This document shows positions 41,324-48,828 of a stretch of 64,000 nt of DNA, in pieces (within the stretch, counting starts at the first letter, position 1; each line of letters opens with the position of its first letter). The position numbers were made by a program, and so were the translations under genes. The notes beneath the pieces were generated by a model, which was not told the origin of the DNA, ran no database searches, and was given only the letters and a program-made list of their open reading frames with translations. This DNA is from CAYJAZ01 sp964371865. Its GTDB lineage: Bacteria; Desulfobacterota; Desulfovibrionia; Desulfovibrionales; Desulfovibrionaceae. The stretch is taken from NCBI GenBank assembly GCA_964371865.1, contig CAYJOR010000002.1, positions 62,001 through 126,000 on the forward strand. The letters run 5' to 3'.

Positions 41324-41831
41324 TCAAGTTATACAAGAGAAAAAAGTAGATAATCGCTATAAAATCATTGGTATTACAGCGTTAATCTGCTTTATTCTTG
41401 ATCAACTAACTAAATTCATTATCATTTATACTCTCCCACTTTACGAGAGTATAAATGTTATACCGAATTTTTTCAATATTGTTCATGTGCAAAACAGAGG
41501 CGCAGCTTTCGGTTTTTTGAACAATCCTGATATCAATTGGCAATTTTGGCTTTTTGGTGTAGCAACGATTTTTGCTCTTTGGTTAATTTACACACTTACA
41601 AAATCGTCACCTTACAACAAAATTCTATTTATATGCTTTGGGCTTATCGTTGGAGGAGCTTTAGGAAACTTCCTTGATAGAATCCTCTTTCAAGCAGTTA
41701 CTGACTTCATAGATTTCTTTATTGGAACATGGCACTGGCCGGCTTTCAATATTGCGGACATAGGAATAACTGTGGGTGCTATAGGCGCAGCACTCTATCT
41801 ATATAAGGTAGAGGAAAACTCTAAAAAATAA
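41316..41831 (+). CDS. lspA: Lipoprotein signal peptidase (signal peptidase II)
   Basis: Inner-membrane aspartyl protease that cleaves prolipoprotein signal peptides. It has 171 residues, four membrane helices, and the catalytic motifs VQNRGAAFGFL and GALGNFLDRIL with the second Asp in FNIADIGITVGA. The ATG at 41316 lies inside the end of ileS (8-bp overlap) behind TTGGAGG with short spacing; a GTG at 41301 is possible but lacks a site. The lipoproteins CpoB-like (42107) and LptE (51350) in this window are among its expected substrates. Confidence 0.94.
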   Translation: MPSQVIQEKKVDNRYKIIGITALICFILDQLTKFIIIYTLPLYESINVIPNFFNIVHVQNRGAAFGFLNNPDINWQFWLFGVATIFALWLIYTLTKSSPYNKILFICFGLIVGGALGNFLDRILFQAVTDFIDFFIGTWHWPAFNIADIGITVGAIGAALYLYKVEENSKK

Positions 41832-41868
41832 ATCATACAAAAGCAACACTGCTGTATGAAGGGAAAAT

Positions 41869-42075
41869 ATGCATATTTTACAGCTTGAACTCTGGCAAAT
41901 ACTTGTACTTTTTTCGCCGATGCTTATAATTTTTTGGTCCTTATTCGATATAAGCAAACGTACATTTCAAAACCCGAATGAAAAATTCTATTGGATAGTT
42001 TTTTGCTCTCTAGTTCCGGTTATCGGCACTCTTATCTATATATTTTTTGGAATTAAGCGCGCAAAAAAATTATAA
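41869..42075 (+). CDS. Small PLDc_N-type membrane protein
   Basis: A 68-residue protein with two membrane helices (QILVLFSPMLIIFWSLFDI and FYWIVFCSLVPVIGTLIYIFFG). The arrangement LWQIL...SLFDI...VPVIGTLIYIFFGIK is that of the phospholipase D nuclease N-terminal (PLDc_N) domain, found alone in many bacteria. No catalytic domain is attached, so the function is unknown. It lies 37 bp after lspA and 31 bp before a CpoB-like gene. Confidence 0.85.
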   Translation: MHILQLELWQILVLFSPMLIIFWSLFDISKRTFQNPNEKFYWIVFCSLVPVIGTLIYIFFGIKRAKKL

Positions 42076-42106
42076 ACTACTCCATATTTCCATAGGAGAT
42101 AACTAC

Positions 42107-42967
42107 ATGAATTCATTATTAAAAAAATCTAGTCTTGTACTTCTAAGTGTTACATTCTTATCAGGTTGCGTTGCGGCTAACCAAGATGTTCAGAAATTAC
42201 AACAACAAGTACAATCACAACAACAAACAATTCAAAGCTTAAACTCACAACTTTCAGGTGTTCAACCAGCGCAAGCAGATACTTGGTTACAAATCCAAAC
42301 ATTGCGTCAAGAAATGGCTTCGATGCGCGGTTCGCTCGATAATATTGAACTAGCACTTCGTCCACTTGGTGGTTCACAAGCTCTTGCTGAAAAATTAGCT
42401 CAACAAGATAGAGCACTTAGATTAGTTGAATCTCAACTTGGTCTAAAACTCCAGCTCGACGAACCAGCTCTCGAACATATCCCAACAACTTTACCTGATA
42501 GCGTTCTTGTGCCAACTCAAGTAGGTTCAAGCCAAGTTACTCCTCCACCGGTAAACCCAAAACCGACTCCGGTTACAGTAACGCCAACCTCTACCGATAC
42601 CGCTCAAGCTCTTTATGATAACGGGATGAAGGCTTTCAACGATAGACGCTATGATAACGCAGTAAATGCTTTTACTGATTTTATTAGCACATATCCTCAA
42701 AATTCTTTGATTTCAAATGCTTACTACTGGCAAGGTGAATCATACTATCAATTAAAGAACTATGGTTCATCAGCTTTAGCTTATGAAAACGTTATCTCAC
42801 AATATCCAAATAGCAACAGAGCTCCATCAGCTTATCTTAAACAAGGTATGTGCTTTATTGAATTAAATAAAAAAGATGCAGCAAGAGAACGTTTAAATCA
42901 GTTAATAAAAACATATCCTAAAGCACCAGAAGCAACTCGTGCAAAACAGCTTATATCTAGCTTATAG
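42107..42967 (+). CDS. cpoB: TPR lipoprotein, CpoB/YbgF-like
   Basis: Envelope lipoprotein that in E. coli links cell-wall synthesis with the Tol-Pal complex during division. The 286-aa precursor has a lipobox LSGC with C21, a Gln-rich coiled coil (about 30-115), a Pro/Thr linker and C-terminal TPRs (ALYDNGMKAFNDRRYDNAVN, then SLISNAYYWQGESYYQLKNY). AGGAG precedes the ATG at 42107. tol and pal genes are not in the window; assignment rests on domain order. Confidence 0.9.
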   Translation: MNSLLKKSSLVLLSVTFLSGCVAANQDVQKLQQQVQSQQQTIQSLNSQLSGVQPAQADTWLQIQTLRQEMASMRGSLDNIELALRPLGGSQALAEKLAQQDRALRLVESQLGLKLQLDEPALEHIPTTLPDSVLVPTQVGSSQVTPPPVNPKPTPVTVTPTSTDTAQALYDNGMKAFNDRRYDNAVNAFTDFISTYPQNSLISNAYYWQGESYYQLKNYGSSALAYENVISQYPNSNRAPSAYLKQGMCFIELNKKDAARERLNQLIKTYPKAPEATRAKQLISSL

Positions 42968-43000
42968 TTTTCGTAAAAGCAAATTATTAAGGAACTAACA

Positions 43001-43435
43001 ATGAGTAATAATAAAAAAAGTATAAATGTATTACTATCTTTTGATCAAAATACCTCTCATGGACCATGGGTGTGTAGACTTGCAAAGCAATTTGATATAG
43101 AATTTAACATAACCAAAGCAAATATTTCAACAAAACGCGAAGGTTCACTCGTATTAGAATTAAGCGGAACAAAAGAAAATTGTGATAAAGCAATAGACTA
43201 TCTTCAAGAAAACAATATTATAGTTACTCCTGTAGCACAAAGAATTTGGCACAATGAAGATAAATGTATTGATTGTGGACTTTGCACAGCTCTTTGTCCA
43301 CCTAATGCTCTTCATATGGACGCTAACAATCATCTTAGTTTTGATAAAGAAAAGTGTGTTGTCTGCCTTAACTGCACAAAAATATGCCCTGTCCATGCGC
43401 TTCAAAGCGATGTTGGCGAGAGTTCATTTTTATAG
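43001..43435 (+). CDS. NIL-domain 2[4Fe-4S] ferredoxin-like protein
   Basis: The 144-aa protein couples an N-terminal NIL (ACT-like) domain (about 5-75) to two ferredoxin motifs: CIDCGLCTALCP and CVVCLNCTKICP. Similar proteins in sulfate reducers and methanogens act in sulfur transfer to homocysteine or as electron carriers. No N-terminal signal peptide, so it is cytoplasmic. The gene starts 33 bp after cpoB and is followed by maf. I cannot name a partner enzyme from the context. Confidence 0.9.
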   Translation: MSNNKKSINVLLSFDQNTSHGPWVCRLAKQFDIEFNITKANISTKREGSLVLELSGTKENCDKAIDYLQENNIIVTPVAQRIWHNEDKCIDCGLCTALCPPNALHMDANNHLSFDKEKCVVCLNCTKICPVHALQSDVGESSFL

Positions 43436-43444
43436 AGAGTTAAA

Positions 43445-44059
43445 TTGAAAGCACTTCAACCGAATTTACCTTTAGTTTTGGCATCAAATTCACCTCGTAG
43501 GCAACAGTTTTTACAAGATTTAGGTCTTCCTTTTTCTGTACTGTTGCCTTCGGGCTTTAAAGAAGTTTTAGATTCTGAACTTAGTCCTGAAGAAAATGCT
43601 AAAGCTCTTGCTAGAGGCAAAGCATACGCAACGATTAAAGAGCATAACTGCTCAAATTCACTTGTTATTGCGTCTGATACAATTGTCGTTCTCAATAATA
43701 ATCTACCTGATGCTGAAATTTTTGGTAAACCAGAGAATGTTCAAGAAGCATTTTCAACGCTAAAAAGAATGGTTGGCAGAAAACATACCGTAATATCCGC
43801 AGTTGCTATGATTTTACCTGATAAAACAGAAATAGTTTTTGCAGATTCAAGTGATGTCTACTTCCATAATTGGAGTGATTCCGTTCTTATGTCTTACGCT
43901 GAAACTGGCGAAGGCCTAGATAAAGCGGGAGCTTATGCAATTCAAGGAATAGGGACATTTTTAGTAGATAGAGTTGAGGGTGCTTACTCTACTATTGTTG
44001 GTTTTCCGGTGCATAAATTCATTCAGAAACTTTTAGATTACAAAATTGTAAATCCATAA
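43445..44059 (+). CDS. maf: Maf-family nucleotide pyrophosphatase
   Basis: Hydrolyses non-canonical or pyrimidine nucleoside triphosphates to prevent misincorporation. The 204-residue protein has LVLASNSPRRQQFLQDLG at the N-terminus, VIASDTIVVLNN, IFGKPENVQEAFSTLKRMVG and the KAGAYAIQGIG motif. The start codon is TTG at 43445; the conserved N-terminus begins only a few residues in and no ATG precedes it, and AGAGAG lies upstream. It follows the NIL ferredoxin by 9 bp. Confidence 0.92.
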   Translation: MKALQPNLPLVLASNSPRRQQFLQDLGLPFSVLLPSGFKEVLDSELSPEENAKALARGKAYATIKEHNCSNSLVIASDTIVVLNNNLPDAEIFGKPENVQEAFSTLKRMVGRKHTVISAVAMILPDKTEIVFADSSDVYFHNWSDSVLMSYAETGEGLDKAGAYAIQGIGTFLVDRVEGAYSTIVGFPVHKFIQKLLDYKIVNP

Positions 44060-44131
44060 ATAACATGAATATAAATAATACGTTAGACATTATTATGAAT
44101 TTATTCACAATTTTTTTACAATAAAAAAAAC

Positions 44132-44160
44132 TTGATTTTTTACAAGAATGAACATACATT
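44132..44160 (+). promoter_or_regulatory. Promoter of the large FAD/Fe-S oxidoreductase
   Basis: TTGATT, 17-bp spacer, TACATT, 27 bp before the start codon. Confidence 0.5.
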
Positions 44161-44187
44161 GTTTTTTTATATTTAAGGAGAGCAATA

Positions 44188-47100
44188 ATGTCTAAAGGGC
44201 CTCATATTTCGATATCAGATAAATTTGTTGTTAATAGGATACTTAGAATTAACATTGAAGATTTTATTGAGTGGCCCGCTTCTGTAGCGGAGCTTGCAAC
44301 TAAAATTGCCCTCGAACTTTTTCTCGTTGTATATAATCCTTTCGTAAATGTTCAAAGTGTAAAAAAAAGTGTTGATGCTCGCTGGAAAGACGCTATGCCT
44401 TCCTTGGCACATCATTATGCAACAAGCATTGGTGAGGGTATTACCCTTTTTTGGTCAGCTTACGATGCTGAAAATAACTTCCGCAATGAACTGATTACAA
44501 AACTTCAATCAATTCTCCCAGTTGAATGTATACTGACGAGAAAATCTGCCCTCATTGAAGCAAGCACAGACGCCACTGACTTACGTATGGAACTACCAAT
44601 TTTAGTGGTAGAACCGGCAACAACTGAGCAAGTAAGTGAACTTGTAAAAGTTGCAAATGAAATGAAGTTTGCGCTAATCCCGCGTGGTGGTGGATCTGGT
44701 ATGACAGGTGGTGCTGTTCCGGCACGTAAACGTACTGTAATTGTTAATCTTACTCGCCTAACTAAGATAAAACTCGATCACGATAATAAGGTTTTAGACT
44801 GTGAAGCAGGGGTTATTACTCAGCATGCTATAGAGTATGCAAATGCAAGAAATTTCCTCTTCACTGTCGATCCAGCCTCAAAAACAGCATCAACAATAGG
44901 TGGAAACGTAGCTGAAAACTCAGGCGGTCCTTTCGCTTTTGAATACGGCACAACACTTGATAATCTTCTTTCTTGGAAAATGGTTACTCCAACCGGTGAA
45001 ATTATTACTGTTAATCGAGTAAATCACCCAAGACATAAAATTTTAGAGCATGAAATTGCAAAATTTGAAGTGCGCGATCAATCTGGTGGAATGCGTTCTG
45101 TCATTGAACTTAAAGGTGATGAAATCCGCCTCCCTGGACTTGGAAAAGATGTTACAAATAAAGCCCTTGGCGGGCTTCCCGGTATGCAAAAAGAAGGTGT
45201 TGACGGCATCATCACAGAAGCAAAATTCATCATTTATGATAAACCAAAATTTACTCGCGTATTATGCCTTGAATTTTATGGCCGTTCAATGCTGCCCGCT
45301 TCTATCCTTATCGGAAAACTTGTAGACTTACGCAATGTTATTCGTGAAAATGGTGATTATGCTCACCTTTCTGCTCTTGAAGAATTTAATAGTAAATATG
45401 TTCAAGCAATTAACTATCAAAAGAAATCTGATGCTCATGAAGGCATGCCATGCTCTGTAATTATCGTTCAAGTTGACGGTGATGATGAATACCTTTTAGA
45501 CAGTGCTGTTCAAGAAATCTTGGAACTTGCAAAAGATGACAAAGAAGTAGAAATTTTTGCAGCTAAAGATGAAAAAGAAGCTGAAATATTTTGGGAAGAT
45601 AGACATAAACTTTCTGCAATTTCCAAAAGAACTTCAGGCTTTAAAATAAATGAAGACGTTGTAATCCCATTAAATACTATGCCGGATTTTGCTCATTTTC
45701 TTGAATCCTTAAACGTAGAACTTGCTGCAAGCGCGTATAGATTCGCTTTACAAAAAGTTGGTAGATTAGATGATTTTCCTTTTGAAGATAAGGACTTAAA
45801 CAAAGAATTTTCTTTCTGTTCTAAAGTTGTTTTAGGTGAAGATGTTCCTGAAGACTTACTTGATGAAGAACTCGCAATGCGTGCAATTCTTTTCTTGGAT
45901 ACACTCAAGTCAAAATATCCTAGATTAGAAAAGAAAATTGAAGAAATTTCTGCCTATATGCAGTCAAGCCGAGTTATTGTTGCATCACACATGCACGCTG
46001 GCGACGGTAACTGTCATGTGAACATTCCTGTAAACTCTAACGACCCGCATATGATGCACGAAGCTGAAGATGTTGCTGTTCGAGTTATGAAAAAAGCTCA
46101 AGAAATGGGCGGTGAAGTATCTGGCGAACACGGTATTGGTATTACTAAAATTAACTTTTTTGCTCAAGAAAAAATGAATGCTCTCAAAGAGTTCAAGGCA
46201 CTTGTCGACCCACGTGAGATTATGAACCCTGCTAAACTTGTGCAAAGAGATCTTCCTGTAAAACCTTTTACTTTCTCATTTAATAGGCTTATTGGAGATA
46301 TTCGTGAAAGTGGCTTGGCAGACAAAGAAAGACTTATTCATCTTCTAGAAACAGTTCAAATTTGTACTCGTTGCGGCAAGTGTAAATATGTATGTCCAAT
46401 GGTTTATGCTGAAAAGTCATATCATTACCACCCTAGAAATAAAAATATTGTTCTTGGTGCAATCACAGAAGCAATTTACTATTCTCAAATAACACAAGGA
46501 AAACCTTCAAAAGATTTACTTGCAGAACTACGCCATTTGATTGAGCATTGTACCGGTTGTGGACGTTGCACGTCAGTATGTCCTGTAAAAATCACATCAG
46601 GCGATGTTGCACTCGCATTACGTGCTTTCTTAGAAGATGAGAATGCCGGCGGTCACCCAATTAAGCATCAAGTACTTGATTATCTTTCAAAAGACCCTGC
46701 AAAGCGTGTTCCTCAAATTGCGAAAGTTGCTGCTGTGGGGCAGAAAGTACAAAACAAAGTTATTGGACTTGTTCCTAAAGTTTGGCGTGAAAGATTTGAG
46801 AGTCCTCTTTTCTCAAACAAAGGTCCTGAAATGGGAATTACCAACCTTTATGAGGCCTTACGCCTTGATAAAGGTGGAATTTTCACCCCTTCTAATCCTG
46901 CAAAAAATGAAAATGGACAATTGAAAGCTGTTTTCTATTTTCCTGGTTGTGGTGGCTCACTTTTTTCACGTAAAATCGCTCTTTCTTCGATTGCACTTAT
47001 GCTAAAAACAGGCTATACTGTTGTTGTTCCAAAAAGACACCTCTGTTGTGGCTACCCTCTCATCTCATCTGGTGCGGATGGCAGTTACAAGGAAAATCTT

Positions 47101-47742
47101 GAAAGAAATAAAGTGGCTATACAAGAATATCTAGAAAATGCAACTAAATCAAACCTAGATATTACTAAAATGATTACTGCTTGCGGCTCTTGCCGCGACA
47201 GTATAGAACGCCACGAATTATCTTTTAATGGTGAAGAGTTAGAGCTAGAAGATTGTGTTCAATTCCTAGCAGATAAACTTACTCTAAAACCTACATTAGA
47301 AGGTAAACACTATCTTTATCATACTTCATGCCACCCTGAATGGTCAGGTGTGAAAGCTGTAAAAGGTGGTGGTAAAGCAGCGAAAGCGTTGGAAAAACTT
47401 ACAGGTGCAGCAATTAATATTAATACTGGTTGTTGTGGTGAATCTGGTACTGGTGCCTTTTCATCTCCAAAGATTTACAATGCTATCCGTGAAAGAAAAA
47501 TGAATAAACTTCAACCTTTACTTGGTGAATATGATAAAAATTTACCAATAGTGGTTGGATGTCCGTCATGTAAAATTGGTGTAGCGCGCACGCTTATCAA
47601 TTTGAAAGACAAAAGAGAAGTTGTACATAGTGCTGAATGGCTTGCTGACTCACTTTTAGAAAAAAACTGGCAGCAAACTTTTCGTACTCAAGCATTAAAA
47701 ATTAATAATGAAGGCATACGCATCATAGATATGAGTGTATAA
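44188..47742 (+). CDS. Fused FAD-linked oxidase / 4Fe-4S / CCG-domain dehydrogenase
   Basis: An 1184-residue 2-hydroxyacid-type dehydrogenase (D-lactate or glycolate are candidates). In order: an N-terminal segment of about 120 residues without a known motif; a FAD_binding_4 domain (about 130-280, PRGGGSGMTGGAVPARK); an FAD-oxidase C domain with HMHAGDGNCHVNIP near 600 and SGEHGIGITK; a ferredoxin-like pair CTRCGKCKYVCP near 725 and CTGCGRCTSVCP near 787; and two CCG domains (PGCGG..HLCCGYP near 918-955 and SCHPEW..NTGCCGESG near 1050-1085). GlcD and GlcF are thus one chain. AGGAG lies upstream. It is a single gene with its own promoter. Large fusions of this kind are known in sulfate reducers. 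Confidence 0.93.
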   Translation: MSKGPHISISDKFVVNRILRINIEDFIEWPASVAELATKIALELFLVVYNPFVNVQSVKKSVDARWKDAMPSLAHHYATSIGEGITLFWSAYDAENNFRNELITKLQSILPVECILTRKSALIEASTDATDLRMELPILVVEPATTEQVSELVKVANEMKFALIPRGGGSGMTGGAVPARKRTVIVNLTRLTKIKLDHDNKVLDCEAGVITQHAIEYANARNFLFTVDPASKTASTIGGNVAENSGGPFAFEYGTTLDNLLSWKMVTPTGEIITVNRVNHPRHKILEHEIAKFEVRDQSGGMRSVIELKGDEIRLPGLGKDVTNKALGGLPGMQKEGVDGIITEAKFIIYDKPKFTRVLCLEFYGRSMLPASILIGKLVDLRNVIRENGDYAHLSALEEFNSKYVQAINYQKKSDAHEGMPCSVIIVQVDGDDEYLLDSAVQEILELAKDDKEVEIFAAKDEKEAEIFWEDRHKLSAISKRTSGFKINEDVVIPLNTMPDFAHFLESLNVELAASAYRFALQKVGRLDDFPFEDKDLNKEFSFCSKVVLGEDVPEDLLDEELAMRAILFLDTLKSKYPRLEKKIEEISAYMQSSRVIVASHMHAGDGNCHVNIPVNSNDPHMMHEAEDVAVRVMKKAQEMGGEVSGEHGIGITKINFFAQEKMNALKEFKALVDPREIMNPAKLVQRDLPVKPFTFSFNRLIGDIRESGLADKERLIHLLETVQICTRCGKCKYVCPMVYAEKSYHYHPRNKNIVLGAITEAIYYSQITQGKPSKDLLAELRHLIEHCTGCGRCTSVCPVKITSGDVALALRAFLEDENAGGHPIKHQVLDYLSKDPAKRVPQIAKVAAVGQKVQNKVIGLVPKVWRERFESPLFSNKGPEMGITNLYEALRLDKGGIFTPSNPAKNENGQLKAVFYFPGCGGSLFSRKIALSSIALMLKTGYTVVVPKRHLCCGYPLISSGADGSYKENLERNKVAIQEYLENATKSNLDITKMITACGSCRDSIERHELSFNGEELELEDCVQFLADKLTLKPTLEGKHYLYHTSCHPEWSGVKAVKGGGKAAKALEKLTGAAININTGCCGESGTGAFSSPKIYNAIRERKMNKLQPLLGEYDKNLPIVVGCPSCKIGVARTLINLKDKREVVHSAEWLADSLLEKNWQQTFRTQALKINNEGIRIIDMSV

Positions 47743-47765
47743 GCCAATCAGTAAAAGGATATAAT

Positions 47766-48227
47766 ATGAAAGTCATTGAAGGAAAACTCCAAGCAGAAGG
47801 GTTAAAATTTGCCATCGTAGTTACTCGATTCAACAGCTTCGTTGTTGAAAGATTAGTAGAAGGCGCACAAGATTATCTTATTCGTCACGGTGCTAACCCA
47901 GAAAATATTGATTTAATTCGTATTCCAGGTGCATTTGAACTTCCTGTTGTCTGCCAAAAAGTTGCTCAGAAAAATGAATATGATGGAATAATCGCTTTAG
48001 GTGCAGTTATTCGTGGATCTACTCCACACTTTGATTTTGTAGCAAATGAAGCAACAAAAGGTTTAGCACAGGTATCATTAAATGCCGGAATTCCAGTAGG
48101 TTTTGGTTTACTTACAACAGATACAGTTGAACAAGCTATTGATAGAGCTGGTCTTAAAGCCGGAAATAAAGGTGCTGAATCTGCAGCAGCTGTATTGGAA
48201 ACCATTAGAGTATTAGAACAAATTTAA
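47766..48227 (+). CDS. ribH: 6,7-dimethyl-8-ribityllumazine synthase
   Basis: Penultimate enzyme of riboflavin synthesis. The 153-residue protein has the substrate loop VTRFNSFVVERLVEGA, the IPGAFELPVVCQKVA motif, ALGAVIRGSTPHFDFVANE with the catalytic His, and PVGFGLLTTDTVEQAIDRAG. The length is standard for the icosahedral type. It starts the ribH-nusB-leuS-lptE cluster, separated by 13 bp from nusB. No FMN riboswitch was seen upstream. Confidence 0.96.
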   Translation: MKVIEGKLQAEGLKFAIVVTRFNSFVVERLVEGAQDYLIRHGANPENIDLIRIPGAFELPVVCQKVAQKNEYDGIIALGAVIRGSTPHFDFVANEATKGLAQVSLNAGIPVGFGLLTTDTVEQAIDRAGLKAGNKGAESAAAVLETIRVLEQI

Positions 48228-48240
48228 GTAGGAACACATT

Positions 48241-48816
48241 TTGTCAAAACAAAAATATCAAAAAACGTCTCGCTCTCAAGCAAGAGCATTAGCTTTCCAA
48301 ATCCTCTATAGCTTAGAATTTACAAGTATCCACTCACTAGGGGATTTAAGACAAGCATTTGTTTCAGCCCCTCGTGTGAAAGTGACTTATTCAGAACCTG
48401 AATTGGAAGATCTCGACATTACTCCAGAGAACGAAGAAGATACCATGGTTTTTCTTCCAAAAGTAGATTCTTTACCTGCACATGAAAATGATACTGTAGA
48501 AGATACGAATGAAAACGTTATTCCTACAGGCTTTGCTTGGGAATTAGTTGATGGTGTATGGTCTAATGTAGACGAAATAGATTCAACCATTAAAGAATAC
48601 GCAAAAAACTGGAAAATCAACAGATTAGGAAGAATTGAGCTAACTGTATTACGTATAGCTTTGTTTGAAATGCTTTATCGTGATGACATTCCAGCAAAAG
48701 TATCTATCACAGAAGCTCTTGAATTAACAAATCAATTTGCTGAATTCAAAGCTCGTTCATTTATCAACGGACTCCTTGATGCCGTTCATAAAAACAAACT
48801 CAAAGAAAACTCATAG
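48241..48816 (+). CDS. nusB: Transcription antitermination factor NusB, with an acidic insertion
   Basis: Binds boxA RNA with S10 in rRNA antitermination. The 191-aa protein starts with SRSQARALAFQILYSLEFT and ends with the conserved RIELTVLRIALFEMLYRDD and ITEALELTNQFAEFKARSFINGLLDAV. An acidic insertion of about 55 residues (about 40-95) makes it longer than typical NusB (about 140). The start codon is TTG at 48241 with AGGA 7 nt upstream. Confidence 0.92.
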   Translation: MSKQKYQKTSRSQARALAFQILYSLEFTSIHSLGDLRQAFVSAPRVKVTYSEPELEDLDITPENEEDTMVFLPKVDSLPAHENDTVEDTNENVIPTGFAWELVDGVWSNVDEIDSTIKEYAKNWKINRLGRIELTVLRIALFEMLYRDDIPAKVSITEALELTNQFAEFKARSFINGLLDAVHKNKLKENS

Positions 48817-48828
48817 ACAGAGGATATT

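Noticed and set aside
47743..47765. FMN riboswitch upstream of ribH
   Set aside because: The gap is only 23 bp, too short for the element.
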